Of a stretch of DNA of 19,849 nt, positions 1-6,240 are shown piece by piece. The notes beneath the pieces were generated by a model. The model was not told where the DNA came from. It made no database searches and was given only the letters and a program-made list of their open reading frames with translations. The number at the start of each line of letters is the position of its first letter. Within the stretch, counting starts at the first letter, position 1. The stretch spans positions 1 through 19,849 of the forward strand of contig JAKIUB010000037.1 in NCBI GenBank assembly GCA_021647745.1, given 5' to 3'. The stretch is from Paracoccaceae bacterium (GTDB taxonomy: Bacteria > Pseudomonadota > Alphaproteobacteria > Rhodobacterales > Rhodobacteraceae). The position numbers were made by a program, and so were the translations under genes.

Positions 1-456
1 TTGTTTGAGGTCTTTGTCTTTGCTGATAATCCGTACGCGGATGTCGGGGTGCTTGGTTGAGAAGTCGGTCGCGATGGTCGCGAGCACATCGTCGGCTTCG
101 AATCCTTCGCATCCGATGACGGGCACGCCGATGGCTTCGAGCATTTCGATGGCCCGTTCGACTTGTGGGAAGAGGTCTTCGGGCGGTGCGTCGCGGTTGG
201 CTTTGTAGTCTGGGTAGAGTTGGGTGCGGAAGGTGCCTTTGTCGCCTCCGACATCGAGGGTGACGGCGATGTAGTCGGCTTTGCCGTCGCCGAGCATGTG
301 GAGGCCGTCGTTTTTGAGGAGTTTGAGGAGCATGCCGACGAAGCCGTAGGTCATGTTGGTTGGTTCGCCGGTGACTGGTGAGGTCATGGGTGTTCTGATG
401 GCGTGGTATGCTCGGAAGAACTGTGCGTAGCCGTCGATGAGGTAGAGGGTTTTCAT
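1..456 (-). CDS. polA: DNA polymerase I, N-terminal 5'-nuclease domain (partial, runs off the left edge)
   Basis: Reading the minus strand from the ATG at 456-454 gives 152 codons open to the edge. The protein starts MKTLYLIDGYAQFFRAYHAI and contains GTFRTQLYPDYKANRDAPPEDL (split here as GTFRTQLYPDYK and ANRDAPPEDL), then EGFEADDVLATIA and IISKDKDL. These are the metal-binding aspartate motifs of the 5'-3' exonuclease (FEN-like) domain that opens bacterial Pol I, which removes RNA primers and repairs DNA. The N-terminus differs clearly from alphaproteobacterial PolA and resembles, from memory, planctomycete (Phycisphaerae) PolA. The polymerase domain would lie outside the window. It is divergent from the zinc-ribbon gene, with 38 bases between the chosen starts. 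Function is secure; the taxonomic reading is inference. Confidence 0.88.
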   Translation of the reverse strand, partial: MKTLYLIDGYAQFFRAYHAIRTPMTSPVTGEPTNMTYGFVGMLLKLLKNDGLHMLGDGKADYIAVTLDVGGDKGTFRTQLYPDYKANRDAPPEDLFPQVERAIEMLEAIGVPVIGCEGFEADDVLATIATDFSTKHPDIRVRIISKDKDLKQ

Positions 457-494
457 TAGAGGGAGGATAGGGGTGGTTGGGCTATGATTCCGGT

Positions 495-929
495 ATGGAT
501 AGGAGCATGAAACGAGAAGTGAGGCAACTTGTGAGTGGCACTCGTGACCCACGACGCGGGATTGGTCTGTTTCGTGGTTCACTCCAGCAACTCGTTTCTG
601 TATTCTGGATGGCCGATTTTATTGGTTTCGGTTTGCTCCTATTGGTTTCTGCGCCTGCTTCAGTACCACTGGCCATTATCGGGAACTCTTTCTGGGGCAT
701 GAGGGGTGGGTTTGGCGGCGCCATAGTTGGAGCCATTGTATTTCTTGCATGGCTATACAAATCCGTACTCTTTGAAGAACGAGTTCGTTTGGTTGGTAAG
801 GAGCATGATTTCACGCTCTGCCTGTGGTGTCAGCATCCAATTGCTGGATTACCAGCACGAGGTGTATGTCCTGAGTGCGGCAAGGGCTTTGATATTCCAA
901 TCAGAAAGCGTGCAGCCAAGGCCAAATAG
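495..929 (+). CDS. Small membrane protein with C-terminal four-cysteine zinc ribbon, function unknown
   Basis: The frame is open from 477 (a TTG), but the first ATG is at 495 and gives 144 aa; no strong ribosome binding site decides between them. Residues about 38-62 and 72-90 are hydrophobic and look like two membrane segments. The tail has C109-x2-C112 and C125-PE-C128, a zinc ribbon of the CPECG type. Small membrane proteins ending in such a ribbon are, as I recall, common in Planctomycetota and unusual in Rhodobacteraceae, which fits the neighbouring polA fragment. The C-terminus is basic (RKRAAKAK). The stop codon is only four bases from the convergent stop of the nuclease-like gene. I do not recognise a function; the protein probably sits in the inner membrane with the ribbon in the cytoplasm. 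Confidence 0.6.
   Translation: MDRSMKREVRQLVSGTRDPRRGIGLFRGSLQQLVSVFWMADFIGFGLLLLVSAPASVPLAIIGNSFWGMRGGFGGAIVGAIVFLAWLYKSVLFEERVRLVGKEHDFTLCLWCQHPIAGLPARGVCPECGKGFDIPIRKRAAKAK
912..926 (+). repeat. 15-bp direct repeat, copy 1
   Basis: GCAGCCAAGGCCAAA occurs here, at the 3' end of the zinc-ribbon gene, and again at 1751-1765 at the 3' end of the methyltransferase gene. The two copies bracket the nuclease-like/Xre pair. Flanking bases do not match. Chance is possible: both copies lie in coding sequence that encodes or antisense-overlaps Ala/Lys-rich tails. Confidence 0.5.
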
Positions 930-933
930 GCCG

Positions 934-1419
934 CTATTCCGAAAACATAGCCATGACTGCCGCTTCCATTCCTGCAAGGGAGTGGTGGCGGTAGCGGGTG
1001 TATTTGTCGTTGGAGCTTTCAAGTATGCTGGGAGCAAGGGCGTATTTCTCGGGCCTATCCGTCCCCACAGTCGAAATATCCTTGATTGGAATAACCCAGC
1101 TTACCTTGATTTCAAGCGTTTCAGGATCAAGCACAACGCAGATCACAGCACCCAATTGATCCGAAGAATGCGTGGCTTTGCGCACATCAAACTGAACCGT
1201 ATTCCCTTTCTTGTCCGGCATCAGAAACCATGCCTTTACCTGGATCGGCAAAGCTCGGCCTGTTGCCTTGTCCAACACCACAAGATCAATTCCGTGATCG
1301 TCAGATATGGGTTCAAAGGGCGAAATTTGCCCTGCCGATTGAGCCATAAGCGCCGTTGCCACATGAAGTTCGGCAATCTTGCCCCTTTGGGTTGTTGTCA
1401 ATTTGTCTTGGTCAATCAT
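934..1419 (-). CDS. Small PD-(D/E)XK nuclease-like protein (DUF4365/PDDEXK type)
   Basis: The ATG at 1419-1417 has an AAGGA eight bases upstream and gives 161 aa starting MIDQDKLTTTQRGKIAELHV. An upstream in-frame ATG (1428) sits directly on that AAGGA, so I prefer 1419. The core matches the minimal PD-(D/E)XK layout: E17 in QRGKIAEL, D45 in GID, then Q60-V-K62 on the next strand (LPIQVKAW). This is typical of DUF4365 and PDDEXK_5-like domains, where a Q-x-K or E-x-K triad coordinates the metal. A C-terminal stretch of about 90 residues has no motif I recognise. It is divergent from an Xre regulator with a palindrome between them, and convergent with the zinc-ribbon gene. The likely role is DNA cleavage or DNA-end recognition in the defence block; the substrate is unknown. 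Confidence 0.72.
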   Translation of the reverse strand: MIDQDKLTTTQRGKIAELHVATALMAQSAGQISPFEPISDDHGIDLVVLDKATGRALPIQVKAWFLMPDKKGNTVQFDVRKATHSSDQLGAVICVVLDPETLEIKVSWVIPIKDISTVGTDRPEKYALAPSILESSNDKYTRYRHHSLAGMEAAVMAMFSE

Positions 1420-1432
1420 CTTAAGCATCCTT

Positions 1433-1451
1433 TTTTGGGATAATCCCAAAA
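1433..1451. promoter_or_regulatory. Perfect 19-bp palindrome, probable operator for the divergent Xre regulator
   Basis: TTTTGGGATAATCCCAAAA has nine-base arms around a single central A, with no mismatch. It lies in the gap between the nuclease-like gene (start 1419) and the Xre gene (start about 1496). It abuts the AAGGA ribosome binding site of the nuclease-like gene at 1428-1432. The centre contains GATAAT, close to a -10 hexamer. A dimeric helix-turn-helix protein bound here could shut off the nuclease-like gene and its own gene together. Binding is inference; the symmetry is seen directly. Confidence 0.7.
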
Positions 1452-1495
1452 CCGAATTACCGCTTCTCGCACAACTGGTCAAATGGAACGTGCGA

Positions 1496-1729
1496 TTGTC
1501 AAAAAGCATCTATAACGAAGAATACCGCAAACTCATCGACGCGCTGAAATCCGCAAGGATCACGGCGGGCATGACGCAACAACAGGTGGCTGATGCTTTG
1601 GGCAAGCCGCAATCCTTTGTTGCCAAGGTTGAAGGGTTTGAACGGCGGCTAGATATTATTGAGTTTTGGAGAATTGCGTTACTGCTCGAAGCCAATCCTA
1701 TTGAGTTGCTAAAAGCTAATCTTGGTTAA
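1496..1729 (+). CDS. Xre-family helix-turn-helix regulator (controller-like)
   Basis: The frame is open from 1379, but that part overlaps the nuclease-like gene. A TTG at 1496 gives a natural 77-aa protein starting MSKSIYNEEYRKLIDALKSA; a GTG at 1490 is an alternative, and only a weak GGA lies upstream. The whole protein is one Xre/cro domain: ITAGMTQQQVADALGKPQSF (first helices and turn) followed by VAKVEGFERRLDIIEFWRIA. The small size and single domain resemble restriction-modification controller proteins and short Xre repressors. It is divergent from the nuclease-like gene with a perfect palindrome between, and convergent with the methyltransferase gene. Likely an autoregulator of the nuclease-like gene; control of the methyltransferase/endonuclease pair is possible but no second copy of the palindrome was seen there. 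Confidence 0.75.
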   Translation: MSKSIYNEEYRKLIDALKSARITAGMTQQQVADALGKPQSFVAKVEGFERRLDIIEFWRIALLLEANPIELLKANLG

Positions 1730-1746
1730 TCCTGATAGGATTAACC
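1724..1746. terminator. Perfect inverted repeat spanning both convergent stop codons (terminator or operator)
   Basis: Arms GGTTAATCCT (1724-1733) and AGGATTAACC (1737-1746) are exactly complementary around the loop GAT. The left arm holds the TAA of the Xre gene (1727-1729) and the right arm holds the TAA of the methyltransferase gene (1741-1743). It can form a 10-bp hairpin in either transcript, so a bidirectional terminator is the simple reading. Neither side has a clear U-tract. The arms contain TAATCC/GGATTA, reminiscent of the upstream palindrome, so an operator is also possible. Confidence 0.6.
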
Positions 1747-2889
1747 TCTGGCAGCCAAGGCCAAAGAAAGCTGGCCTTCATCAATTTCAGGAACATCTCT
1801 ATTTTCCAATACATCTATCGCAACCCGAGCAACCGCATTGGCAAGCCCACAAGGGACAGCATTCCCTATTTGGCGATAAGTCGCAGACATTCCGCCAGAA
1901 AAATCATAATCCTTGGGAAAAGTATGAAGAATACGCGCCTCTTCTAGAGTGATACGTCTAATGCTCTCAGGTGTATCGTGCATTCCATATGGCGTGCCGC
2001 CACTCATTAAATGTTCATGGTATTCTTCGACCCAGCTATGCCCATCACCATAATAATGGCGATCATCAATAATTGGCGTTTTATTCCCGCCCATTGAAGC
2101 AGGTAAAGTGGCGCAAGGAACATTTGGGTTGATTGGTCGGCCAGCGCCGTTAAACAGCATTCCAGCATATGGGCTGCGTCTCATTACTGGATTTGCTGCG
2201 AGTGTAACCACAGCCTTACACGTCTGTGGATTTGTTACAGAACCCTGGGGTCCCAAATGACCGATGGCCTGAATAGTCGAGACTTGAGGCGCAAAATAGG
2301 CTCTGGCGCGCGCTTCAAAATTCAAACTCTTGGCATTCAAATAACCAACAAAGAAAACTCTCGCACGCGCTTGAGGAACGCCAAAATCCTTAGCGTTAAA
2401 CATCAATAATTCTGTTTGGTATCCCAGTCGATCAGCATAACTTCTCAACTCATCCCTAACGGATTTGAATTTTGAAAGTGACCCAAGCGCCTTAACGTTT
2501 TCCATTACGAAGCATCTTGGACGAACAATCTCGACTGCCTGCATGAAGGATTTCACGAGCTGGCTTCGCGGATCATCCAAATCCATTTTTCCGGCGACTG
2601 AGAACCCTTGGCATGGCGGACCGCCAAACAGGCAATCAACGCCTGAATACTTCTGCAAATCGTCCAGATATTCATTGATGTCGCCATGAACCATGTGATC
2701 ACCAATATTCCGCCTGTAGGTTTCTGCTGCGGCTTTATCAAAATCATTTGCCCATTCGACTTGAAATCCGGCGTCAATAAAGCCAACATCCATCCCACCA
2801 GCACCAGAAAACAACGAGACCGCTGAAAACAGCGATGCCTTGCTAGTATTAGTCTTTTTTGTGCTGTCGAATTGGATTACTGGGTTCAT
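1741..2889 (-). CDS. DNA (cytosine-5) methyltransferase of a type II R-M system
   Basis: 382 aa starting MNPVIQFDSTKKTNTSKASL. All main C5-methyltransferase motifs are present in order: motif I FSGAGGMDVGF (27-37, S-adenosylmethionine binding), motif IV GPPCQGFS with catalytic C93 (90-97), motif VI ENV (130-132), motif VIII QARARVFFVG (173-182), a target-recognition region around 230-300, motif IX-like RRITLEEARILHTFPKDY (311-328) and motif X YRQIGNAVP (338-346). It methylates cytosine at a specific DNA site to protect the host. It is divergent from the SacI-like endonuclease gene with starts only 13 bases apart (2889 and 2903), so promoters must overlap coding sequence. If the partner is SacI-like, the expected target is GAGCTC. 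Class is near certain; specificity is inference. Confidence 0.95.
   Translation of the reverse strand: MNPVIQFDSTKKTNTSKASLFSAVSLFSGAGGMDVGFIDAGFQVEWANDFDKAAAETYRRNIGDHMVHGDINEYLDDLQKYSGVDCLFGGPPCQGFSVAGKMDLDDPRSQLVKSFMQAVEIVRPRCFVMENVKALGSLSKFKSVRDELRSYADRLGYQTELLMFNAKDFGVPQARARVFFVGYLNAKSLNFEARARAYFAPQVSTIQAIGHLGPQGSVTNPQTCKAVVTLAANPVMRRSPYAGMLFNGAGRPINPNVPCATLPASMGGNKTPIIDDRHYYGDGHSWVEEYHEHLMSGGTPYGMHDTPESIRRITLEEARILHTFPKDYDFSGGMSATYRQIGNAVPCGLANAVARVAIDVLENRDVPEIDEGQLSLALAARG
1751..1765 (+). repeat. 15-bp direct repeat, copy 2
   Basis: Identical to GCAGCCAAGGCCAAA at 912-926. It lies within the last codons of the minus-strand methyltransferase gene. See copy 1 for the limits of the interpretation. 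Confidence 0.5.
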
Positions 2890-2902
2890 AATGGGGTCTC
2901 AC

Positions 2903-3988
2903 ATGACAGTTAACGTTGACCATGATCGCGCTCGGGCGGTTCTAACCGAGGCAACCGAAGCCGCATCTGAGAAATCATATCGCGTTCCACAGGATATGGA
3001 AACAAAGATTGAACAAATCATTGGGCATACGCATCTTACTTACAAGTATGTTCTCCTGAATGGACTGCTGGCCAAGGCAACCGATCCAAATACAGACCCC
3101 ATTGCTCTGCAAGCTGGAGCCGCACTTGAAGGGGCGTTTGATGCACGTTCTCTTTGCCACAAAGTGTTTGTGCCTTTTGAACAGACCGTCCTAGAAAAAC
3201 GGTTGGGTGGTTCAAACGAGCCATTCTTGAACAAACCTGCACGCTACACCCATCTAAGTTTAGACAATGCAGTTCGCCGAGGTAAAGACCGCCTTACCCT
3301 AGAACGCTTGATTGCTGTATTCGAAATGGTCAATGAGCAGGGCAATGCAGATCAGGCACTCCTCGCAGCCCTTTACAATGTGCTTGCATTGGAAAGTAGG
3401 GTCGTAATTTTTGATACAGCAAGATTTGCAGAAAGTTTAAGCCAACGTGCCACACTCAACCTTTGCAAAGCGCTGATAGAGCGCTCATGCGAAGGGGAAA
3501 CACTCGCTTTGACTGTGGCTATTCTATTTGAAATGCTTTCAAAAAACCGAATTGAAAATCCTGTCGTCATTTCGCACCCTGCTAATCAGGCTGGTTCTTC
3601 TTCAAAAGAGATTTCCGATGTGGATGTTTTTTATGAGGACGGGAAAACCATCCTGTTTTGCGCAGAAGCAAAGGATAAAGATTTTACGAAGGCGGACATA
3701 GATCACGCAGCCGGAAAAGTAGCCGAAGCAGGCCATGGCGCAATGCTGTTCATATATGGACCAAATGCCACGACCACAGAGAACCTTGTTGCGCTGGTCG
3801 AAGAATATGAAGCGAAAGGTTTTGACCTAACGTTCCTCACAATAAAAGAATTTATGAAAAGCGTTGTAAGCTTGACTGGAAACATAAATATCGGCCAACT
3901 TATTGAAATAACTAATAAACACCTAGAAATGATGCGTGCAAAAGAAGTTACAATTACGCACTGTAAGCAGGTTCTTTCTAGGGTGTAA
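2903..3988 (+). CDS. SacI-like type II restriction endonuclease
   Basis: The chosen ATG at 2903 has GGGG six bases upstream and gives 361 aa starting MTVNVDHDRARAVLTEATEA; ATG 2891 is an alternative. The N-terminal half contains TYKYVLLNGLLAKATDPN, LQAGAALEGAFDARSLCHKV and GGSNEPFLNKPARYTHLS, which I recognise from the RE_SacI family. The C-terminal half carries a PD-(D/E)XK-like core, ISDVDVFYEDG (D239/D241) followed by AEAKDK with E255 and K257. The enzyme should cleave unmethylated sites in incoming DNA; SacI itself cuts GAGCTC and is paired with a C5 methyltransferase, as here. The stop codon ends one base before the tRNA-Leu CCA end. Lower GC than the backbone suggests acquisition. Family assignment is from memory. 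Confidence 0.75.
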   Translation: MTVNVDHDRARAVLTEATEAASEKSYRVPQDMETKIEQIIGHTHLTYKYVLLNGLLAKATDPNTDPIALQAGAALEGAFDARSLCHKVFVPFEQTVLEKRLGGSNEPFLNKPARYTHLSLDNAVRRGKDRLTLERLIAVFEMVNEQGNADQALLAALYNVLALESRVVIFDTARFAESLSQRATLNLCKALIERSCEGETLALTVAILFEMLSKNRIENPVVISHPANQAGSSSKEISDVDVFYEDGKTILFCAEAKDKDFTKADIDHAAGKVAEAGHGAMLFIYGPNATTTENLVALVEEYEAKGFDLTFLTIKEFMKSVVSLTGNINIGQLIEITNKHLEMMRAKEVTITHCKQVLSRV

Positions 3989-3989
3989 G

Positions 3990-4074
3990 TGGTGCGGGCG
4001 GTGGGACTCGAACCCACACGGCCTAGGGCCCAGAGATTTTAAGTCTCTTATGTCTACCATTCCATCACGCCCGC
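3990..4074 (-). tRNA. tRNA-Leu (anticodon UAA), CCA encoded
   Basis: On the minus strand the acceptor GCGGGCG (4074-4068) pairs with CGCCCGC (4000-3994), followed by discriminator A and an encoded CCA (3992-3990). The anticodon arm is AGAGA-CTTAAAA-TCTCT, giving anticodon UAA. The T arm contains GGTTCGAGTCC. The long variable arm is as expected for a class II leucine tRNA; total length is 85. Its 3' end faces the defence block. Confidence 0.96.
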
Positions 4075-4096
4075 AGCGTGGGCTGGAAGATAGCTT

Positions 4097-4125
4097 TTTA
4101 TACCTCGAAGTAAAGCTGATTTGAA
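4097..4125 (-). promoter_or_regulatory. Candidate sigma-70-type promoter of tRNA-Leu
   Basis: On the minus strand TTCAAA (4125-4120) is separated by 17 bases from TATAAA (4102-4097). The -10 box lies 22 bases before the mature tRNA 5' end at 4074. Spacing and hexamers are good; activity is inferred. Confidence 0.55.
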
Positions 4126-4225
4126 TAATATCTGGGGTTTACTTTGAATAGCTCCTGGGGGGAGCGCGCTATCGGCATATTCGCTACTTTGGTTTGTTGC
4201 TGGCGGCGGATTTTCGGCATCCCCG

Positions 4226-5146
4226 CTAGCGGCCGCGAATGCGGGGGTCCAGCGCGTCTCGCAGGCCGTCACCGATAAAGTTCACGCTCAGCACTGTCAG
4301 CGATATTGCCAGGCCGGGCCAGATAACCCGTGAGGGGGCTTGCGAGATATACTGGGTGCCATCAAACAGCAGGCGCCCCCATGTCGGGAAATCCGACGGG
4401 AAGCCAAGGCCAAGAAAAGACAGCGCGCTTTCGGTGATGATGGCTGTTGCGATACCGAGAGTGGCTGAAACCATGATTGGCGACAGGATATTGGGCATGA
4501 TATGGCGCAATATCACCCGCTTGGAGGGCGTGCCGATGCTGTTGGCCGCAAGGATAAACTCGCGCTCTTTCAGGGCCAGCACATCACCACGCACGATCCG
4601 TGCGGTCTGCATCCAGCTGGTGACCCCGATAATAAATACGATCAGGATGAAAATACCGGTTTCAGGGCCGAACATGCCGCGCAAGGTATCGCGAAACAGC
4701 ATGATGATTACCAATAATAGCGGCAGCAGGGGCAGGGCCAAAAACAGGTCGGTGAGGCGCATTAGCGGCCCGTCCAACCAGCGAAAATAGCCGGCCAGCA
4801 CGCCGATCAATGTGCCGAGTAGCAGCGCGATTGCCATGGCGGTAAGCCCGACAGCAATGGAGACGCGCCCGCCTTGCAGCACTTGCGCCAACATATCGCG
4901 CCCGAGCTGGTCGGTGCCAAAGGGGTGGGCGAGGCTCATGCCCTGATTGCGCACGCGGATATTGGCGTAGCCCGGATCTATGGTCCAGAGCCACGGGCCG
5001 ATGGCCACCGCGATCAGGATGGTGAAAAACACTACCGTGCCGATCATCGCCCCGCGGTGGTGGCGAAATTGCACCCAGACATCGCCCCAAAGCGAGCGGT
5101 ATTTGCGGTCGTCAGCTATTTCTGTGGTTTCGACGGTATCACTCAT
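4226..5146 (-). CDS. Peptide ABC transporter inner-membrane permease (DppC/OppC type)
   Basis: 306 aa. A cytoplasmic N-terminus of about 30 residues precedes the first membrane segment (GAMIGTVVFFTILIAVAIGP), followed by the periplasmic signature HPFGTDQLGRDMLAQVLQGG and several further membrane helices. The EAA-type loop that docks on the ATPases is EFILAANSIGTPSKRVILRH followed by IMPNIL, and the C-terminus is the family-typical LRDALDPRIRGR. With the upstream permease it forms the transmembrane channel for peptides. Its start overlaps the stop of the DppB-like gene by eight bases, so translation is coupled. It is the last gene of the operon; no convincing terminator follows, only a GCTCC/GGAGC mini-hairpin at 4151-4165. 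Confidence 0.92.
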   Translation of the reverse strand: MSDTVETTEIADDRKYRSLWGDVWVQFRHHRGAMIGTVVFFTILIAVAIGPWLWTIDPGYANIRVRNQGMSLAHPFGTDQLGRDMLAQVLQGGRVSIAVGLTAMAIALLLGTLIGVLAGYFRWLDGPLMRLTDLFLALPLLPLLLVIIMLFRDTLRGMFGPETGIFILIVFIIGVTSWMQTARIVRGDVLALKEREFILAANSIGTPSKRVILRHIMPNILSPIMVSATLGIATAIITESALSFLGLGFPSDFPTWGRLLFDGTQYISQAPSRVIWPGLAISLTVLSVNFIGDGLRDALDPRIRGR

Positions 5147-6167
5147 AGCGGATCCTCGGGTCTAGAAAGCCGTAAAGAATATCGGCCACAAGGTTAAACA
5201 GCACGATCAGCACCGCGAACAGGAAGGTCAGGGTTTGCACCAAGGGGATATCAGCGCCCTGGATGCCAATGATAAGCAGCTGGCCAAGGCCGTTGACCTT
5301 GAATATCTGCTCGGTAATGATCGCCCCGCCAAACACCTGCGGGATGCCAAGCGCGATCACGGTCACGACAGGGATCATTGAATTGCGCAGCACATGCACC
5401 AGCAGCACGGACTTTTCTTTCAGCCCCTTGGCGCGGGCGGTGCGCACATAATCCTGAGACAGGTTGTCCAGCATCGAGGCGCGCATGTAGCGGCTGATCT
5501 GGGCGGCATTGAACAAGGCCAATACCATTACCGGCATCGCCATTTGCCGCATTTGTTGCACGAAGCTGCTCCAGTCGACCACCTTGAGCGTAGTGTCATA
5601 GATCGAGGGTAGCCAGAAAACACTGTCATTGGGCATCCAGACCGAGAAGATTACGATCAGCAAAACGCCGGTAAAAAACGTCGGCACCGAAAAGCCGATC
5701 ATCGAGATAAGTGTACCGATCTGATCAAACCAGCTATATTGCTTATAGGCGGAGATCACTCCGATCGGCACCGCGATCAGAATGCCCACTACATAAGACA
5801 TGCCAACTACCCAAAGGGTTTGTGGCATGCGTTCGGCGATCAGGTCCACCACGGGGCTGCGCGTGGCCCAGCTGGTCACCCGCAGGCGGCCCTCGCAATC
5901 GCCAACGCACCAGCCAAACCACTGGTTAAACAGGTTGAGCGGCTCGTTGATGAAGAATTGCTGGCACCAAAGCAGGTAGCGGATATACATCGGGCTATCG
6001 AGACCAAGGCTGGCGCGGATTTTTTCGCGCACTTCGGGCGGGATGGTCAGCGGCAGGTTGCCGGTCGGGTCATTCGGGGCCATGTCCAGAATGATAAAAA
6101 TGATAAAACTGATCAGCAAAAGCGTCGGGATGGTGAACATCAGTCGACGGAGGGTGTAATTGAGCAT
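5139..6167 (-). CDS. Peptide ABC transporter inner-membrane permease (DppB/OppB type)
   Basis: 342 aa starting MLNYTLRRLMFTIPTLLLIS, the usual N-terminus of this family with the first membrane helix at about 9-30. A periplasmic loop (about 65-110) carries two cysteines (WCVGDC), followed by the membrane core beginning ERMPQTLWVVGMSYVVGILI. The EAA loop is DYVRTARAKGLKEKSVLLVH. The C-terminus FLDPRIRYE is family-typical. It forms the channel with the overlapping DppC-like gene. Between it and the binding-protein gene lie 73 bases containing a strong hairpin, which may lower permease expression relative to the binding protein. Confidence 0.93.
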   Translation of the reverse strand: MLNYTLRRLMFTIPTLLLISFIIFIILDMAPNDPTGNLPLTIPPEVREKIRASLGLDSPMYIRYLLWCQQFFINEPLNLFNQWFGWCVGDCEGRLRVTSWATRSPVVDLIAERMPQTLWVVGMSYVVGILIAVPIGVISAYKQYSWFDQIGTLISMIGFSVPTFFTGVLLIVIFSVWMPNDSVFWLPSIYDTTLKVVDWSSFVQQMRQMAMPVMVLALFNAAQISRYMRASMLDNLSQDYVRTARAKGLKEKSVLLVHVLRNSMIPVVTVIALGIPQVFGGAIITEQIFKVNGLGQLLIIGIQGADIPLVQTLTFLFAVLIVLFNLVADILYGFLDPRIRYE

Positions 6168-6205
6168 GAAACGCCTCGGCTTATCAGTCTGTAAAGATAA
6201 AAGGA

Positions 6206-6232
6206 GGCTGCCCCGGGTAAACCGGAGCAGCC
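6206..6232 (-). terminator. Intercistronic hairpin after the binding-protein gene
   Basis: In the minus-strand transcript GGCTGCTCCGG (6232-6222) pairs over 11 bp, with one G-U pair, with CCGGGGCAGCC (6216-6206) around a five-base loop, then TCCTTTTATC. It starts nine bases after the binding-protein stop. Such stems in transporter operons attenuate transcription or protect the upstream mRNA so that binding protein exceeds permease. Confidence 0.75.
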
Positions 6233-6240
6233 AATCGGTT

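Larger units (their letters stand above)
930..3989. other. Accessory defence block bordered by tRNA-Leu
   Basis: Four genes (nuclease-like, Xre, C5 methyltransferase, SacI-like endonuclease) alternate strand - + - + with almost no spare DNA. Base composition is visibly AT-richer than the 4226-19849 backbone. The right border coincides with the 3' end of tRNA-Leu(UAA), a classic integration site. No integrase and no second copy of the tRNA 3' end were seen in the window. Confidence 0.6.

Noticed and set aside
727..1443. 238-codon plus-strand open frame crossing the zinc-ribbon and nuclease-like genes
   Set aside because: It overlaps two better-supported genes on either strand, has no recognisable motif and an unnatural composition (His, Cys and Arg rich).
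4151..4165. Possible terminator of the transporter operon (GCTCC/GGAGC hairpin)
   Set aside because: Only five base pairs and no U-tract on the minus strand, about 60 bases past the stop codon.
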